From positions 620,001-684,000 of the forward strand of contig OY723282.1 in the NCBI GenBank assembly GCA_963210315.1: 64,000 nucleotides of DNA. Reading direction: 5' to 3'. The DNA is from Rhynchopus euleeides. Lineage: Eukaryota > Euglenozoa > Diplonemea > Diplonemida > Diplonemidae. Shown here piece after piece: positions 1 through 12,400 of this stretch. Under the pieces are notes generated by a model, which was not told the origin of the DNA, ran no database searches, and worked only from the letters and a program-made list of their open reading frames with translations. The position numbers were made by a program, and so were the translations under genes. Numbering within the stretch: the stretch's first letter is position 1; each line of letters begins with the position of its first letter.

Positions 1-885
1 GGGCGAAACGGAAAAATCGACGAGGTCGCAGCGTCAGGGCGTTCTGGGCTGGCTGGTGGTGGTTGGGACAAGACCGACGAGATTAGAAGCGGCACTGGTA
101 GACGGGTTTTGAGGCCCCCCGCCCCCAGGTTCCCCCTGCCCACCTGGACGGACCCAAGTGCCTCACACCGGATCTCTCCCCACCCGGTGGTCCACCTGAC
201 GGATACGAAAAAAAAAAAAAAAAAAGAAAAAATATTTTGGAATATTTTTTGGCAAAAATATTTTTGAAAATATTTTTTGAAAGTTGCAAACATAAAAAAT
301 ATTCTGGAATATTCTGGCCCAAAACATATGTTTGGGGCACTATGCCTAGGGGGGGGGGCGCCAGGCCCGGGCCTGAAGAATAACCAGAAGGACAAAAGCC
401 GAATGTCAAACAGACGTCTCCTCCCCCTCACCCCGGTCCAGAGCAAAGCTGCACCGGAGGGGGAAGAGATAAAGTGTGCTGTATTTCTCCCCCCCCCCCC
501 TCTTGGCGGTTGTGGCTTTCGCACAGTTTGGGCTGAATGGGGTGGGGGGTGGGGGGTGGGGGTGGGCGAATCATCACTCACAGATACACGCCGAACACAT
601 CACAACGACTACCCACTTCCCTGTGTCTGCAGCGGTGCAGAACACCATTACCTCCCCGTCCTCCACGACGCCCCCCGCCACCCGCCATGTGTGTTGAATG
701 ATTGCTTTAGAGAGGAGGAGTGTGGTCAGAACACCTGGGTTGGGGCAGGGAGAAGGCGGTGGGGGGAGAAGGGGGTGGGGGGAGGGAGGGCGATAGGATG
801 TGTGGGGATGTGTGCATTGTGGCGACACTATGTTCACTGGTTATTCACTGAGATATTGCTGGTTCCCCCCCAAGGATGGCACCCC

Positions 886-1474
886 TGGATTATATTCATG
901 GATTAAACTCGTGGATTAAATGGATTAAATGGATTTTATTCGCCTGGATTTTGCTATTTAATCCACGCCTTTGGGGGTTTGTGCTGCGGGGTGCCAGCGA
1001 GGGCATTTTGGGTGCATTTCCAGCTTGGCTCGCTGAAAAATGACGAAGGTTGCCGTAATACCAAAGCGCAAATGCCCTTTGACGTGCTTCGATTGACGTG
1101 TTGGCATTGCATGTGTTCAACATCTTCATCCCCGGCACAGTCAGGTCCGACCAGACGAGTGGAGGAACTGTGGTCCCGTGTGTGGATCCGCCTGAGCAGT
1201 GGTGGCTGACATTCAGTCGCCTTGTGCCGGAGTCCACCCTCGCAGGGGTGGGGTGCAGCCCGGGCCGATGTCCAGCAGGAACAGCCGCACAGGAGCGTAT
1301 CTTCAGCTGTGTGGGCTGGCAGTCTGAGAAGAGGCGCAACAGGCTCCAGCCAGAGAAGGTCCATAAGTTGACCACGATCCACCGGCACCGACCTGGTGGT
1401 AGGGCCTGGAAGCACCTGCAGTGGGATTAAATGCTGGATTAAATCCTGGATTAAATGGATTAAATGGACTAAAC
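886..1474. repeat. GGATTAAAT short-repeat arrays bracketing a 0.5 kb segment
   Basis: Two arrays of a GGATTAAA-type 8-10 base motif lie at about 886-955 and 1423-1474, in the same orientation. A similar motif (GGATTATATTCC) recurs near 3279. The arrays bracket a segment with no convincing gene. They could be simple repeat expansions or the subterminal repeats of an old element; the sequence alone does not decide. Confidence 0.55.
973..1077. repeat. Small foldback (MITE-like) element, diverged copy
   Basis: It begins with GGGGG, carries an internal GTGCATTT block and a CTGAAAAATGACGAAGG block, and ends with a CCC-rich inverted partner. The same order of blocks is seen in the copies at 28444-28541 and 30812-30919, so this is a more diverged member of that family. 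It is non-coding. Confidence 0.5.
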
Positions 1475-1599
1475 ATGGTTGCATAGCGGCCGTTTTAAAA
1501 AATCCCTTGTATTTTGTGGACTTGCAAAAACGGCCGCTGATTTTCAGCATTTTAAAAAACGGCCGTTTTTTTTACCTGGGAATTTTGTATGGGGCGTGG

Positions 1600-2995
1600 G
1601 TCAGCAGGCGAGATCCCACCACCAGGAGTGCCTCCCCACTGCAAGGGATACCCTGCAGCAAGCATTGTGAGCGCGCCTTCAAGTATGATGCGAAGAGTTC
1701 AGACTTCGTGGACCACTTTGACGGACCGCGCCATATCAAGAAGAAGAAGAACGCAGCGTTGAAAGTGCAGAGCCAGGGAAACAGCTGGCGCTGTCGGAGT
1801 GCGATACCCTCAGTGGCAGGCTTGCAACTTCGGATCGCCCGGGGTGCGTTGTTCACCGGATCACCGGCTGGCATGGTGCATGATGCTGTCAAGAAGTGTG
1901 TCCCGAGGAGGGGCTGAACATGGTTGCGGCCAATCTAGGCACGTGTGTCGTGGATGACCGTGCAGGCAGAGGTGGGTGTCGCTCACTGGCATCAGGGCTC
2001 TTCCGACAGAGCTTTCCCTTGATATCGGCGACAGCACCCCGGCTGAGAAGGACACCGCCTTCGCTGATTTATTCCCGAAGGCACGGGCGATCATCCCGGG
2101 CAATATGCAGCACCAGCTGGATGGGTTCACGACCGCACTGGCGCTGAAGGATGTGCTGTGCCACATCTCTGACGCAGCTGAGAGGGAGAAGCAGGCGAGC
2201 AAGACGGCACCACCGGCCGTGCGATCCCGCTTCTCTCCGACACACACTACCTGCACCGCTTGAGTGGATCTGCACCTTGCACCACGTCCCCGGGCATTCA
2301 TACAATCTTCCGGGCCCGCTGCAGGACAGCGGCCCTGCTACGTGTGCGTTGCTTCTGCGGTTGGCAGAGATGCCCACGAAATCGCTGGGCTCGAGTCCCA
2401 CCTGCAGGCCGCCGTCCGCCTGACGGCACCCCTCGCATCGCTGCTCCAGAAGTACTGCGATGCGCAGCTGGGTGTGCCAACGGCGTGCCCCTGTCGATGC
2501 AGTGTACACCGACATTGAGAATGTCATCGAGAAAGTGTCTGAGGTGGGGAAGTACGACCCCCCAGTGCCCCTGGCAGGGGAGCTGGCCTGGGCTGGCGAC
2601 CGCAGCTGCGCAGAAGGTGGGACGGCACGGAATCAGGGAAGTCCTTCTGGTTTGCGGTCCGCCGTCTGTGCCCGAGCGCGTACGGCCGCATGGGTCGTAG
2701 GGGTGTCAGAACCCCGGTGCCACCTCCCCTCTGTTTCGGGGAGGTCACGAGCGGGGCCTGGGTGATCTACGACTAGGCCACCACGTTCCGAGGGTGTGCT
2801 GGATTTCTGGGACAACCCGGGGGCGAACCGGGCTGCTACACTCCTCTCTGCTCTCGGGTGTCTGCTGCTTGTCGAGCGACAGGCAGGGCGGAAGCCATTT
2901 TTCTTTGTACAGTCGACAGAGAATCGCAGTGCCCAATGTCATGTGCAGGCAACAGGGAGTTGTCAAGTGTGTTTCCTCAGCTCGGTACGGTAAGC
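1600..2995 (+). pseudogene. Decayed DNA-transposon coding relic, possibly hAT-like
   Basis: No single frame stays open, but transposase-like pieces follow one another on the plus strand. Near 1665-1745 a Cys-x3-Cys then His-x5-His segment followed by lysines resembles a BED-type zinc finger. Near 2095-2200 there is a helical acidic and basic stretch. Near 2796-2990 a Trp, Leu-rich and Glu-Arg segment recalls the hAT C-terminal dimerisation region. The frame changes several times, so it is a relic. The hAT assignment rests on weak motif resemblance; it could be another cut-and-paste family. Confidence 0.3.
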
Positions 2996-3030
2996 AGGAG
3001 GCGAATCTCCAAAGGAAAATAGGAGGGGGA

Positions 3031-3190
3031 AAAAAACGGCCGTTTTTTCGCCAACAAAACATGGGGGGCCCTCGCTACCAAGTGTGACTGAGTGAGAAAA
3101 AGTGAGAAGTCAGCCATGTTTGGCTGACAACTGACGACTCGTGACTCACAGTGACTCGTAGCGAGGGCCCCCATGAAAACGGCCGTTTTT
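3031..3190. repeat. Foldback MITE with AACGGCCGTTTT palindromic ends
   Basis: Both ends carry AAAACGGCCGTTTTT, itself a palindrome, followed inward by GGGGCCCTCGCTAC on the left and its reverse complement on the right, so the 160 bases can fold on themselves. The interior has a TTGGCTGA-x-AACTGACGA block shared with the MITE copies at 28.4 and 30.8 kb. AACGGCCG also occurs near 1488, 1535 and 1556. It is non-coding. Confidence 0.7.
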
Positions 3191-3714
3191 ATATTTCGGT
3201 AGCGGGAACTGAGGTAGTGAATTCTCAGAAAATCCACTCCCTCCATGACGGCCGTTATGACACTATGACTAAATGGATTATATTCCAGGGTTGTTGGATT
3301 ATTCCCATCCTTGTTCCCCCCCCCCCCCCTTCCCCCCCCCTCCCCCCACACTCAGCCATCCAACCACCACCCCCCCACCCCCCAAACCCTTGATGTGTTC
3401 CCTAGTCGAGCGTGGCTGCATCGGAAAAAAACATGTCGCCCCGGTTCCCTTCCTGCCTGAACAGATCAGCACAACCCAGGTTATGCCGAACGGCACGGAA
3501 CGCGTTGTGACGCTGTCACAGCAAGAATCAGCCTCAGGCAGTGCTATGGGAGGGGAGATCAAAATACTGGAGGGCGGCCCTTTCGCAGATGTGTCTGAGA
3601 GCCGGGCACAAGGCAACCCAGAAGGGAAGCAGGGGAATGGAAACACCCGCATTGCATCCCACCCTGCTGCCGCCGATGCACAAAAAAAAACAGCTTGCCA
3701 GAGCAGCTGCCGCT

Positions 3715-4464
3715 TCAGTTCGACACCTTGTTGTCGTATATATGGAGCATGTCTGAGGAATCCTCGTCGTCGAAGGCGCTGTGCGACCAAACTGTGTGCA
3801 TGGCCGCCGGTGCGGACGCGGCTGCCTCGCGCAGGGGGCTGGTCACAGGGAACTCTGTGGGGACCACCACCGAGCCGCTGGACAGGACGTGGTCGAAGGG
3901 GAACCGCGCCGGAGGCGATTGGCAGTTGCGCTCGGCAGTGGGGTTGTGCACATTAACCGATATCGCCGGGTTGTCGTGGGTGTGCAGCTGCACCTTCGAA
4001 TGCATCCCCTTCATCTGGGAACGGTGCGCCTTCACGAAGTAGTACACACGGGCCAGCTGGGTGGAATACCGCACCACCAGCAGCAGGCTCTCCACCTCCA
4101 CGCGCAGCATCCCCTTGCTGACGCTCAGGCCGAACCCGATGCAGCACGCAACGCACAGCACCAGTTCAAACAGATTGTCGCGGCTGGTAAGGTATTTTGA
4201 GGGCCCTGTGAGTGCCATCTGCACGACAACCTCCAGCAGGAAGAAGCCTGTCAAGAAGGCTTCTGAGAGGAGGAACCACATGGCGGTGTGGACCTGGTTG
4301 TCGCCCACCATCACTGCGAGCAGGAGCACCGTCGCCAGCACCACTGCAATGAAGTAGACAAACTGGAACTCGCTCCGATACCTCAGCCTCGCGAGGAAGT
4401 CGCACCGCGAGCGTGCGCTCGACATCCCAGGAGAGAGGACGGGCCTTCCTGCCTGCTGCCTCAT
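3715..4464 (-). CDS. Small voltage-sensor-like four-helix membrane protein
   Basis: The 249-residue protein starts at the ATG at 4464, which follows a pyrimidine tract and AG at 4553. Four hydrophobic segments lie at about residues 35-54, 62-85, 97-113 and 124-145. The second contains an acidic residue (FLLEVVV), the third opens with DNLFE, and the fourth carries spaced Arg and Lys residues (VVRYSTQLARVYYFVKAHR), as in S1-S4 voltage-sensor domains of ion channels and TMEM266-like proteins. No pore helices follow; the last 100 residues are polar and acidic. It may be a stand-alone sensor or the end of a larger split channel gene. Voltage sensing is inferred from topology and the charged fourth helix only. 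It is the leftmost gene of the minus-strand array. Confidence 0.6.
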   Translation of the reverse strand: MRQQAGRPVLSPGMSSARSRCDFLARLRYRSEFQFVYFIAVVLATVLLLAVMVGDNQVHTAMWFLLSEAFLTGFFLLEVVVQMALTGPSKYLTSRDNLFELVLCVACCIGFGLSVSKGMLRVEVESLLLVVRYSTQLARVYYFVKAHRSQMKGMHSKVQLHTHDNPAISVNVHNPTAERNCQSPPARFPFDHVLSSGSVVVPTEFPVTSPLREAAASAPAAMHTVWSHSAFDDEDSSDMLHIYDNKVSN

Positions 4465-4552
4465 GGTGTGGGACAGGGGGTGTGGGTCGCAGGGATCGCA
4501 GGGATCGCAGGGGCGAGGGTGTGGGTGTACACCCGCTGAGGTTCCGTGTGCT

Positions 4553-4590
4553 CTGGGAAAGGGGCGTGTGTGTGGAATGTGGTGCCGACG
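4553..4590 (-). promoter_or_regulatory. Predicted trans-splice acceptor of the voltage-sensor-like gene
   Basis: On the minus strand a C- and T-rich tract ends in CCCTTTCCCAG at 4553, about 90 bases before the ATG at 4464. An in-frame upstream extension of the ORF would have to cross this tract, which supports the downstream start. Confidence 0.45.
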
Positions 4591-5176
4591 GAACGTGCAG
4601 GGGGAGGGGGGGGGGGAAATGAAATACTTCCAAACCCCACTCAATGGGCCTGCCTTGTGACTAGTCAGGTCCGGACAAGTCGGCTGACTAGTTCGGGCAC
4701 CGACTACCGCATCATGTCGTAAGTTCAAAGGCAAAACCTGCCCTCGACCCTGCTCAAAACTGCTCAAAAAAACCAGGAAGTCACTACCTCAAGCTCTGCA
4801 TAACAGGGGCTGTGAGGGGGGGGGGGGGGGGGGGGGGCGGGGGGGTGGTGGTGGGGGCTGAGGTGCGCACCTTTCGCTGTCCTCTCTCTCTCTCACTGTG
4901 CTTGGTTCATGCGTTGACGGGCTTCCGCTAAGCATATGGGTGGGGCAAAAAAATCCAAGAACTTGAATCGGAGGGGGGGAGGTGGGGAAAGAGGGGTGCA
5001 TGCGTGCCACTATTGCTTTGCTTTGGCGCTTACATCTCGGCTGGTGGTTTCGTGGGACGAGGGGAGCACCGTCAGCGGCGACGCTGTCAAAGGGGGGAGG
5101 AGGGAAGGGATACACGGGGAGGATATCTGATGCTTCAAAAGAGATAAGGTGGGGTAATCAGGCTGGGGGAAAAAAC

Positions 5177-6115
5177 AACAAATCACAACGAATCACACCC
5201 GATCACAACAAATCACAACGCCAAATGTTGTGATTTGTTGTGATTTGTTGCGATTTGTTGTGGCCAGTTGTGATTTGTTGCGACCAGTTGTGACGACTTG
5301 TGACCCTTTTGTGATGAGTTGTGATGAGTTGTGATGAGGTGTCCTGAGGTTGTCCTGGGCAAGACGTTAAACTACCTGGGAGGGCTTCCCCAGACCATGA
5401 CGGGTGCTTGCACCAGGAGTTTGAAACAGCCACTCATGCCTTGCGATGATCAAGTGCCTGCTGGACCCCTATGTCCTTCAGGCCCCAAAGCAGGCAACGA
5501 TATGGGAGCAACCTAACAGGGGAGGTGAAGAGGGCACGGGTCTTAGCCTGATGACACACTGCAACCTCAAGGTGACTGGCGACACCTCTCCCACAGTCTG
5601 CGGCGACTCTGCCGTGGCGACAAGGATTCCTGTCATGGGAGATCGCTGCGTGGATCAACGTGGCACCACCCGTGTGCTCGGCAGGTTGTTTCGGCACCTG
5701 TTTTCTCCGTGTCATGCTTTTCGTGAGCGTGTCAGGGATGTTGGCACACGCTGGGGAGGGTTCACATGATGACATAACATATATCAGAAGCACACACCCA
5801 CGTGGCGCTGTCCTTGGCAGGACTTTGAAAGTGCCGCCTTGATATCCTTGTTGGATAGAACCCTCATATCACACCCTCAATCAGCTGACGATGAGGTGTG
5901 ATCTGTTGTGATCTGTTGTGATCTGTTGTGATCTGTTGTGATCTGTTGTGATCGCGATCCAAAATTTCAAAAATTTAAAATTTTGGATCGCGATCACAAC
6001 AGATCACAACAGATCACACCTCATCACAACTCATCACAAAAGGGTCACAAGTCGTCACAACTGGTCACAACAAATCACACCACGTCACACCTAGTCACAA
6101 CAAATCACAACTGGC
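5177..6115. mobile_element. Foldback element with terminal repeats made of 10-base units
   Basis: The left arm (about 5182-5348) consists of TTGTGATTTG-like units. The right arm (about 5890-6113) consists of the complementary units in inverted order, including matching landmark variants such as CGACTTGTGACCCTTTTGTG. The roughly 540 bases between the arms hold no gene. A perfect palindrome centred near 5972 (GATCGCGATCCAAAATTT and its complement) lies inside the right arm. This architecture matches Foldback-type DNA elements, whose long inverted repeats are themselves short tandem repeats. No transposase is present, so it is non-autonomous. Confidence 0.7.
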
Positions 6116-6206
6116 CGTATTGCAATTTGGGTTAGCGTGCTGGCATCGCAGCCTGGCCCCGAAGGACCATACCGTGAGGAACCGGGCCCGCTATCCTACT
6201 CTTGCT

Positions 6207-9156
6207 CTACGTGACACCACACGGTTTCGCTCTCCTCCTCGTTGCGCTGTAAAGGAGGGGGGACACACACACACTGGAAGCCGGAGATTGCGCCTGCTGA
6301 TACTGAGGCGCAATCTTCGCGACGACGCGTTGAAAAGAGCGCGGAATAGCCGCCGAACGAAAGATGGTGGGAGAGGGGATGCAGCGGGTGCGCTTCGGAA
6401 CCGCACGCAACACCTGCTTCTGGAGGAAACGAGAACGAGAAGGACGGACAGCACGTGTCTTGCGCTCCAAGAAGCGCAAGGCCTGTGAGGCCCGTGGGAA
6501 AGGGGAAGGCACGCCTGATCTAGCTGTGCTGATGATCGTGCGGGAGGAAGGAAAACCTGCTCTGTTGTTATGAAACGAGCATCGCTCCAGGGCAGATTCG
6601 TCTGCCTCCCGCATGTGCGCTACACGTTTCTGCGCGCGGGGAACCGAGGACTCAGAAGGGGAGGAAGGGGAGAAAGGAAGTCGACGCCCCACGTAAGGGC
6701 TCGGCGACGTGCACTCGTGGGAGAGCGTGTCGCCCCCCTGGTGAGACGGCGTTTCTGCCTGCCAGTCGGGAAGAGAGGGGGTTGCAGTGTCTAAAGGCAC
6801 TAGGGGCTCCTGACATGGAGAGGGTGGTGGGGGTGACACAGTGTCTGATGGGGGACTAAGCCGAGTGTCGACGGGCTGAAAGCCCGGCGAGTCATCCACA
6901 ACAAGGGAAGGTGCAGGCGAGAGAGGAAGGGGGGAAGCAAGTTCTGATGGGGACATGATACTATCCTCGTCAGGCCGAAGGCTTGACGCTGAAATCGGTG
7001 AACCAGGGGACACGGGGGGTTGAGGTTCTACTCTTCTGTTGTTAAAGGAGCGTTGCCCCAGGGCAGATTCGCCTGTCTCCTGTATGGGTGCTACCCGCTT
7101 CTGCGCGCGGGGCACCGAGGACTCAGAGGGGAGAGAGGGAGAGAAAGGAAGGCGGCGCCCCACGCAAGGGCTCGGAGATCTCCGTTGCGTGGCGCTCTCT
7201 GGGAGGGGCGGCGAGCCCGACTGCGGGGTCTGTAGCCCGTCCAGCAGGTCTGTGTGCAGCACGAGCTCCGGAGCCGGAGAGGGCGCCGGAGGCGGTGCTG
7301 TATCTGCTGGTGGAGCGAGACGAGCATCATCAGGCTGGGAGCCCGACGATTCATCCGCATCAAGCGTAACGTGCTCTGCACCCATCTTACGCGGGGTAGG
7401 GGAAGCAGGGGTATTCATTCGAGGGGAAGGCGAGAAAAGAAAACCAGGGAATTCGCGTGGGGTCAACGCAGATGACTCCGCAGAAGAACCCAACTCGCCC
7501 TCACTGGGCTGATCGTCGGGGCAGCAAAGAGCCAAATGCTCAATCACGCCCGGCCAAAGAAGAAGAAGAGACGCACACATGTCCCACTCTGGCTGTCGCA
7601 CACACACTATCCCAGCCCCCCAGAGGGACGGGCCCTCGTCAGAGTGATCTAAACAAATGGCGGTGCGTTTCACGGCATCCTGCCCCATCGAGTCCTCGTC
7701 GGAGGCGTCCAGAACGATGGCGGTGCGTTTCACCGCAGCCGCAGCCGTCGTGTCGCTATCCATCTCAGACGAGGGAGGGACTTCCTCGCTGGTGGAGCCC
7801 GCATCTGCAGCGTCGTCTCCATCATGCTCAGTGGCACCAGAGCTGCCCTCCTCTCCCTCGCTGTCAGAGTCGTCTTCGCAGCTGCTGCTGTCGTCATCCG
7901 TGCTCGCAACTTGGTCGACCCTGGGGGCGCGCCCATGGTGGCCGGCCGCGCAGCATGTCTTCACATTGGCGCAGGTGCCGCATCGCGTCATGTGGTGTGT
8001 CTCACAACACATCACCTTCAGGCCGTCCGCGTGGTGGTGGTGGACGCGGCAACACGCAGCTATCGTCAGTGCGTAATTCCGCTTGGCATTATCGCACTCG
8101 TCGCATTTCGGTTTCGAATGCGCGTTGCACACTTTCCGGGGGCCCAGAGACGTGCTCGCGAGCGACCGCGGCACTGGTACGGGTATAGCGCTGCGCGGCG
8201 GGGGCGGGCGTGGCCCATCCCATTGTGAGGCTCGCGTGGTCCGGGGGATCCCAGTGTAGTCTGGGAACACGTTTGTTCCCCACCTCACGATATTGCCGTC
8301 TGCATCGACGCCTGCGGCCGCACATGCCTGTTCTGCACTCGCCTCTAACGCCGCGATCGTCTCTGCGCCACCTGCGAACACGGGCCGGGGTGTCATCCCG
8401 CCCCAGACCTCTCCAGCGCCTACCGAGCAGAGGGAGCCGACCCGGTCCTCGCGTCGCGCAGGCCACGGGGTAGGAAGGCTTAGCTGGTCGCATAGCCTCT
8501 TCAGGCAGCCCATCATCGTCCAGAGGAGGTTGCCACGCTCGGCCATCGCGGGGTTGGAGGTTCGTGCCGAGCGCTCCGAGGGCTGTAACGCCTTCCCTGT
8601 GAAGATTTCGAAGTCAAGGGCGAGCTCGATGTTCGACACCGTGCCTTGCTTCGTCCATTGGAGCGCTGCGAGCCACGCAAGTATCGCCCTGAGAGACGCA
8701 GCGCTATACGGCCACAGCCGCGCTGCTGGCTTCTCTGGGATACTGGATACGTCGAAGTCAAAAGCCTCTGCCGGCCAGGAGAGAGCAGCCGTCCAGGGGT
8801 GCACGAGGGGTCCAGCGCGCCGCATCTTCGCCTCGAGCTCCCACCGCTTCAGCACGATGCGCCCCATCAGCGTGTGCAGCAAGGTCTCGTCTACCTGGAA
8901 TCCCTCTGGCACCACGCCGTATCTCGCAAGGCACGGGGGCCACCCTGAGCGGTCCAGCTGCAGCAGGGGTTCGTACTGAGGTTGAGACCTGACGGAGTCA
9001 AACGCACTGCATGCCCACCAAAGGTGATCGGGCGTGTCACTGTCCGCACCATCGCAGTGTACACACAGCTTGGGGTCCCGTACGTCTGCCTCTTCAGCCG
9101 CCGGATCGGACACGATATCCCAGTCGAAGGAATCCTGAGAACCGAGCAGGCACCCA
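6207..9156 (-). mobile_element. 5'-truncated LINE, C-terminal part of a relative of the 37 kb element
   Basis: A long open frame reads from about 9156 to 6207 on the minus strand. Its first part has a CVHC-x9-HLWWAC zinc finger and a WPPCLARYGV stretch, matching CRYC...HLWWEC and WPPCLALCGV in the LINE ORF at 37434-43178. Later, a tryptophan-rich segment (ALDFE.FTGKAL) and a Cys/His-rich block (KPKCDECD to CGTCANVKTCC) match the C-terminus of that ORF. Endonuclease and RT are missing (truncation), and no RNase H segment lies between the two shared blocks, so this is a different family or a deleted one. The tail is Ser/Pro-rich, with an internal duplication around VGRRLPFSPS. It may continue to about 6120. 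Confidence 0.7.
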
Positions 9157-9370
9157 CTGAGCGGAAACGGAGATGCCCGCACCGTCCGCGGTGTCAAACA
9201 AGGCACACAACAAGTCATTCGCGAGGTAATTCTTGCTGTGGCCCTTGTTGATAGCTGCCACCGCTGCCGTGTTGTCCACCTGCAACCCCAACGCACAGCC
9301 CGGCCGCGTAGCGGCTGCGAGGCGTGTCGCCTGGAGCGCTGCGAAGAGCTCTTTGACATATACAGTGCCA
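9157..9370 (-). mobile_element. Fossil fragment of a tyrosine-recombinase retroelement RNase H
   Basis: A short piece resembling the RNase H region of the adjoining DIRS/Ngaro-like element (VDNTAAVAAINKGHSKNYLA, then VSAQWVP) sits directly against the LINE fragment. It is a broken remnant, apparently from a second, diverged copy. Whether one element inserted into the other or the junction arose by rearrangement is not clear. Confidence 0.5.
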
Positions 9371-9481
9371 CAGAAAAGTTTCGAACACGATAAGTTTTAA
9401 GATAATTTTAAGTTTTAAGACGAAAATCGCGCTTCACGAATTTTTTTAAAACTTTCTTTTGTTCAATACTTTGTTTCAAAG

Positions 9482-12400
9482 TCAAGGATCTTTGTCCGAA
9501 GTATTTTCGGGCAAAGATTTCTTGACAGGGCAGATACTAAAAAGTGTCACTGCGCTTTGTTCGGCACTTTTTGCTTTGGTTTCTTTTTTGCGTTGACGCT
9601 TCCACACTACCCTCGTCCGAGGGGCGCTGTTGTGGAAGACAGCGGTCTGGTTTGCTGCATTTGGTCTAAGGGTGACATCGAGTGGGATCGGCGCCGGATG
9701 GACGGCCCCTCTCGTATAGCAGTCCGCGCGTTGCTCTGTCGTCGGGACCCACACCGCATCCAGCGTGAGATTCTTAGCCGTCGCAGTGTTCACGATGTGT
9801 TGTAGCAGGATATTTCCCCGAAAGTTGCTGCAGTGTCCCTTTACGAGGCAGTGCACCAGCGGCAGGTTGTCGATGTAGCAGCGCGCTGTGCACCCACTCG
9901 CGATGATGAGTCTGAGTCCCTGTAGGGCAGCGTAAGCCTCCTTCAGGAAGATGTGCGCCCCGCGTTCCTGCTCGGAGAACACTCCCTGCGACACCCTCTC
10001 TGACGTCCCCTCGATCGCGATCGCCGCCCACGCTGTGCTCGACGCGTCGCTCCAGACCGAGGCGCCTCGTGTGTGTGGCACACATGTCAGCCAGCTATTC
10101 TGTTCGAGGAAGGACATTCGCAGGCGCAGCTCGTGCCGCACCGAGGGTGGTACCACCGCCTTTAAGTCCCACTTTCCCTTATCTTCCAGCGTTGTCCGGG
10201 CAATCCTCCTGATGTAGGACAGCATCGCTGGCGCGAAACAGAGCGGGCTGCGCGTCACGTAACTCTGCCACACCACACTACCGAAAATCTTGAAGGCGCG
10301 CCTCGGCGTTACGTCTCCTGCGATCATCTCGGCCAGCTCCAAACGATCGGCCAGCTTCTTCACCCACGCCGGGTCCATCCTCAATGAGTGGGTCAGCAGA
10401 TCAAAGTCAATCCCGAACGCCACGAAACGCTGCGTCGGGGCGCCGCAGTGTCGTCCATGTTCAGCTCCACGTTGCATGCTTTGCACCGCCCCAGGAGGTC
10501 CCGATACCGCTGATCTGCCTCTGCGTGGCTCGACGCTACGATGCAAAAATTGTCGATCCACACCTCGCCGTGCGGCTGCGGGAGAAGCACCCGCGCGCTC
10601 CTGTGCGCAATAGCTGGGGAGTACGGCCAACCCATGCACAGTACCTGCAGGCGAGCGTCGACGAAATCGTTCCGCTTGCCACCGATACGCACCCCGAAGA
10701 ACTTCTGTATATCCTCCGCCACCGGGAACTGGTAGAACCAGCTGCGCGCATCGGCCAATACAACCCAGTCAGCGTTAGCCAGCCTCTGCGCCACTCTCGT
10801 GATGGAATTTAGACTATGTCGGGCGGGGGCTTCATCGCCTTGTTCAGCGTCCTGGCGTCCACTATAAACCTGAGGCCACCGCTCTTTTTGGCCACGGTGT
10901 AGGCCGGGTGGATCAGCGTTGATTCTTCTTGCACCAAGACCCCGTAGTCCTCCAGCTGCCCGAGGTGCTGGAGCATGTGTCTGGACACCTTTCGCTTCTC
11001 CCTCGCGAACGCCCCTTCACGCCCCGCCAGCAGTGCCTCGCGGAACACCGCCGTGTCCGTTATCATGTCGATGACCCCGTCCAGCTCCCCGTCCGTGTCG
11101 AGTTGTCTCAATGCACCGATGTCCAGTCGTGGAGTCCCGCTGGGGGCGAGCTTCTGATGTTGTCCCGTGTCTCCCTGCTCGTGTGGTCGAACAGTCGTAT
11201 CCCCCAGAGGCACTCCGATCTCTTCTCCGTATATGTGTTCCACTGCCGGCCCGTAGTCCGCGTTCTCCTGTCCGCTGCTCCAGTTTTCGTTGCCCCAGTC
11301 TCCCTCCACCGTCTTGCGCTGTGGCACCCGTGGTGGTGAAAGACGCCCTCGCTCGTCGTCGTCATCCGGTGTCGCGTCGTACATCGGGGCTGCGGCTAGA
11401 AGCCGCCTCATCTTCTTTTGCATAGGAGGGAAATGGGATGCCACGATGTCTCCGTCGCGACGCCGCCGCTTTGCCCTGCGCTTTTTAGACCTCACCAAGC
11501 CAGTCGGCTCGACACTGCCTCGGTCTCTGTGATCCGAATGTTCTCCGCCGCGTCGATGTAGCGCACCACCCCCTCGATGGTGCTGTGTCGGGACAGCAAC
11601 CTGATCTCTTCTAGCGGCAGCCCGAGCCTCGCGAGGTGCGTCAGTGCCCCCCGTCTCAACGAGTGTGGTGTCAGCGTCAGCTTCACCCGCTTCACCGCCG
11701 CCGCTATGGATGCATAAGTCACAGTCTGTGGAAACACCTTTTTCTCTCGCGGACGCGCCGTCGTGCGCAGGTGCTCTGTGAGGAGCTCGTAGTAGCGTCG
11801 AGGCATTCGCAACCCTGTCATCCGTCCGACTCTGTATGGATCGGACTTCGACTGCGTCCACCGTACTGCCACCTGTCCGTTCCCCATCGGCTTGACATCG
11901 TCCCTGTCCAAACGCAGGACATCTGAGCTCCGAGCTGCCCCCGCCCACGTCAGACTCAGCGCAATCTTCACCACGTCCCTGGGCTCTCGCTGCATGGCTT
12001 CCTTTGCCTCCTCTCGCGTTGCGGGCACGGCGTGTTTCTGGGGTTTCAGTGCCCCTCTCCGCTTTAGCGCTCTCCTGAAGTCCCGCAAAATGCTGCTGTG
12101 TTCGAGGTGGATGCCGGCGAGCCTGCGGAGCGCCGCCACCAGGTTGTTGCTGTACTGCAGCGCCGACTGCACTGACAGCCCCTCCGCCTGGAGGTGTGCC
12201 ATCCACCGCATCACGCCTTCGTCGTGCGACTCGACACACACCTTCTCCTGTCACACTTCCAGGAGATCCCCGTACCGCTCCATGGTCCGCGACAGTGTTT
12301 TCCAGTAGTTTGGGGAGAGTGCGTCTCCCAAGATGCCCCTCAGCGTCGCTCGCACCACGATGCGCGCCTTCTCGGTCAGTGGGGCTTGTGGTTTCTTCTT

